From positions 1 to 64,000 of the forward strand of contig CAYUQO010000019.1 in the NCBI GenBank assembly GCA_964446945.1: 64,000 nt of DNA. The letters are read 5' to 3'. Position 1 is the stretch's first letter, and each line of letters opens with the position of its first letter. The stretch is from CAIYRG01 sp964446945. GTDB lineage: Bacteria; Pseudomonadota; Alphaproteobacteria; Micropepsales; Micropepsaceae. A model generated the notes under the pieces. That model was not told the origin of the DNA. It worked only from the letters and a program-made list of their open reading frames with translations, and did not search any database. Shown in pieces: positions 62,872-64,000 of the stretch. The translations under genes and the position numbers were made by a program.

Positions 62872-63102
62872 TCGACCCTGAGCGGGCATTCGGCTCCAGG
62901 GAATTCTGAAAAACAGGCTCAAGTCGGCCGATGGGCGGGGATCAAATCGAAATCAGAGGAGGGCCGCGAAGCAGCCCGAAGATCTGGCAAGCGGCACCAA
63001 CACGGCCTTCCGTTCATTCATCGCATCCCACAATGAGCTCTTTTGTCCTTGAGGTTCTACTTGCACGCGTTCAATGATCCACGGGGGACCAGTGGATGCG
63101 AG

Positions 63103-63294
63103 ATGGATGGACACAAGGAGCGCGCACTCCAATATCGTCTAAAGGCCCAAGAAGTGAGGGCCATGCTCTCGGACATGAAAGATCAGCACGCCCGCGATGC
63201 GCTTGAGGGGATTGCCGCCGGCTATGAGCGGCTCGCAACGATTCAGGAGAACCTCGCGAAGGCAGACAAACTCATCCCGCCCCGCCGGTCCTAA
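63103..63294 (+). CDS. Small helical hypothetical protein, 63 aa
   Basis: The product MDGHKERALQYRLKAQEVRA and following residues form two amphipathic helices with the pattern YRxxAxExRxM...DxxxRxxLxxxAxxYExLA that recurs in small uncharacterised alphaproteobacterial proteins. The frame opens at 63043, but the ATG at 63103 gives the family-like start. It converges on the histidine kinase gene. Function is unknown. Confidence 0.6.
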   Translation: MDGHKERALQYRLKAQEVRAMLSDMKDQHARDALEGIAAGYERLATIQENLAKADKLIPPRRS

Positions 63295-63332
63295 GTTTGA
63301 AACTGGCAGTGCCGGGCATAGCCGCCCCTCGG

Positions 63333-64000
63333 TTACGGATTTTCTGGCCTGTCGAGCGGCAGGCTGAATTTGAACGTGGTGCCATCATCCCGATTTGGCT
63401 GAGCCCAAATCTGCCCGCGATGGGCATCGATGATTGATTTGGAGATCGTCAATCCGATACCCAAACCCTTCTGCTTCGTGGTGACGAAGGGACGAAATAA
63501 ATTGGCTGCGATTTCTTTTGGTATTCCCGGCCCGGTATCGGTGACGCCGATCTCAATCCATTTGTCATCCGCTGAGCGAGTATCGACGATCAGAATTCGA
63601 CGCGGGGCTGATCTCATCGCCTCGGCAGCATTTCTCATGAGGTTGATCATGACCTGCTGGATTTGTATTCGGTCAACCATTACCTTCGGCAGGTCGGGCT
63701 CAAAGCTGGTCTGTACGGCCACATCGTTAAGGTCCCCGCCGATTTGGGCAAGCGAGACTGCTTCGCTGATAATCGAATTTATGTCTTCCGACGCGAGCTT
63801 CTGTTCTCCCTTGCTGATAAAACTTCGCAGCCGCTCGATGAGTTCACCGGCCCGCACGGCTTGCCCTGCCGCTTTCGCGATTAATTCTTCGCTGCGCGCG
63901 ATGTTGGGCTGATCTCCTGTGGTCAGTACGCGCCGCGCCGCGTTCATGTAGTTACTGATCGCCGATAGCGGCTGTTTCAATTCGTGCGCGAGTGCCGATG
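63333..64000 (-). CDS. FixL-like sensor histidine kinase, C-terminal 222 codons (runs off window)
   Basis: The gene enters from the right edge; what is seen begins just before the H-box SALAHELKQPLSAISNY and continues with a dimerisation helix, the N box (MINLMRNAAEAMRS), G1 (DTGPGIPKE) and G2 (GLGIGLTISKSI). The HELKQPL form and VMVDRIQIQQVMINL are typical of the FixL / PAS-linked orthodox kinases. The sensory part, start and any partner regulator lie beyond 64000. Confidence 0.9.
   Translation of the reverse strand, partial: SALAHELKQPLSAISNYMNAARRVLTTGDQPNIARSEELIAKAAGQAVRAGELIERLRSFISKGEQKLASEDINSIISEAVSLAQIGGDLNDVAVQTSFEPDLPKVMVDRIQIQQVMINLMRNAAEAMRSAPRRILIVDTRSADDKWIEIGVTDTGPGIPKEIAANLFRPFVTTKQKGLGIGLTISKSIIDAHRGQIWAQPNRDDGTTFKFSLPLDRPENP

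Noticed and set aside
1..64000. tRNA or rRNA genes
   Set aside because: I looked for GTTCGANTCC-type T-arms with a paired acceptor stem and found only isolated matches inside protein genes.

Overview
This 64 kb window is a chromosomal segment of an alphaproteobacterium, fairly GC-rich, almost certainly from a draft or metagenome assembly: it holds one 10-N gap inside sufB (13942-13951) and one 100-N gap inside a tandem repeat (29266-29365). The assignment rests on gene content and order: sdhE-mfd beside divergent recG, an IscR-led suf operon, prfB / mrcA / amiC / rne in one neighbourhood, accBC-aat-DUF2155-mlaD-NDUFA12 in one neighbourhood, a B12-dependent ribonucleotide reductase, and RNase E with a large acidic insertion in its S1 domain. 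I cannot place it below class level from sequence alone.

Layout. 1-7.2 kb: start of mfd, sdhE, recG, then ugd and galU (UDP-glucose and UDP-glucuronate for surface polysaccharide) and a DivJ/PleC-type membrane histidine kinase. 7.2-17.5 kb: a PilZ-methyltransferase fusion, then the nine-gene suf operon read leftward (iscR, an IscS-type desulfurase, sufB, C, D, S, U, T, A) from a promoter overlapped by an IscR-like box. 17.5-27.2 kb: a secreted TPR protein, anmK, tyrS, a YhdP/AsmA-like giant, a peroxiredoxin, a bactofilin and an O-methyltransferase. 27.2-39.4 kb: prfB with an intact programmed frameshift, an accessory block (small ORF, gene remnant, hairpin tandem repeat, two NHL beta-propeller paralogues), then mrcA, amiC and rne. 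39.5-48.4 kb: an M48 protease, a DsbA-like protein, a ThiS-ThiG fusion, aroQ, accB, accC, doxX, aat, DUF2155, mlaD, NDUFA12 and DUF486. 48.6-58.2 kb: nrdJ, a TauE/SafE permease, three glycosyltransferases and an erythromycin-esterase-like protein. 58.3-62 kb: the methylcitrate cycle genes prpC, prpD and prpB. 62-64 kb: repeats and small ORFs, including a 45-aa lipoprotein, and the C-terminal part of a FixL-like histidine kinase.

Most genes are ordinary housekeeping genes, packed with ATGA or GTGA start-stop overlaps. The unusual layer is the palindromic repeats. At least four families are present. Several members have entered coding sequence: an in-frame element in a membrane glycosyltransferase, one forming the C-terminus of Aat, and one forming the C-terminus of DoxX. 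Other members form a 61-bp tandem hairpin array, sit between prpD and prpB, and mark the ends of many genes. I find no tRNA, rRNA, CRISPR array, prophage or complete insertion sequence.
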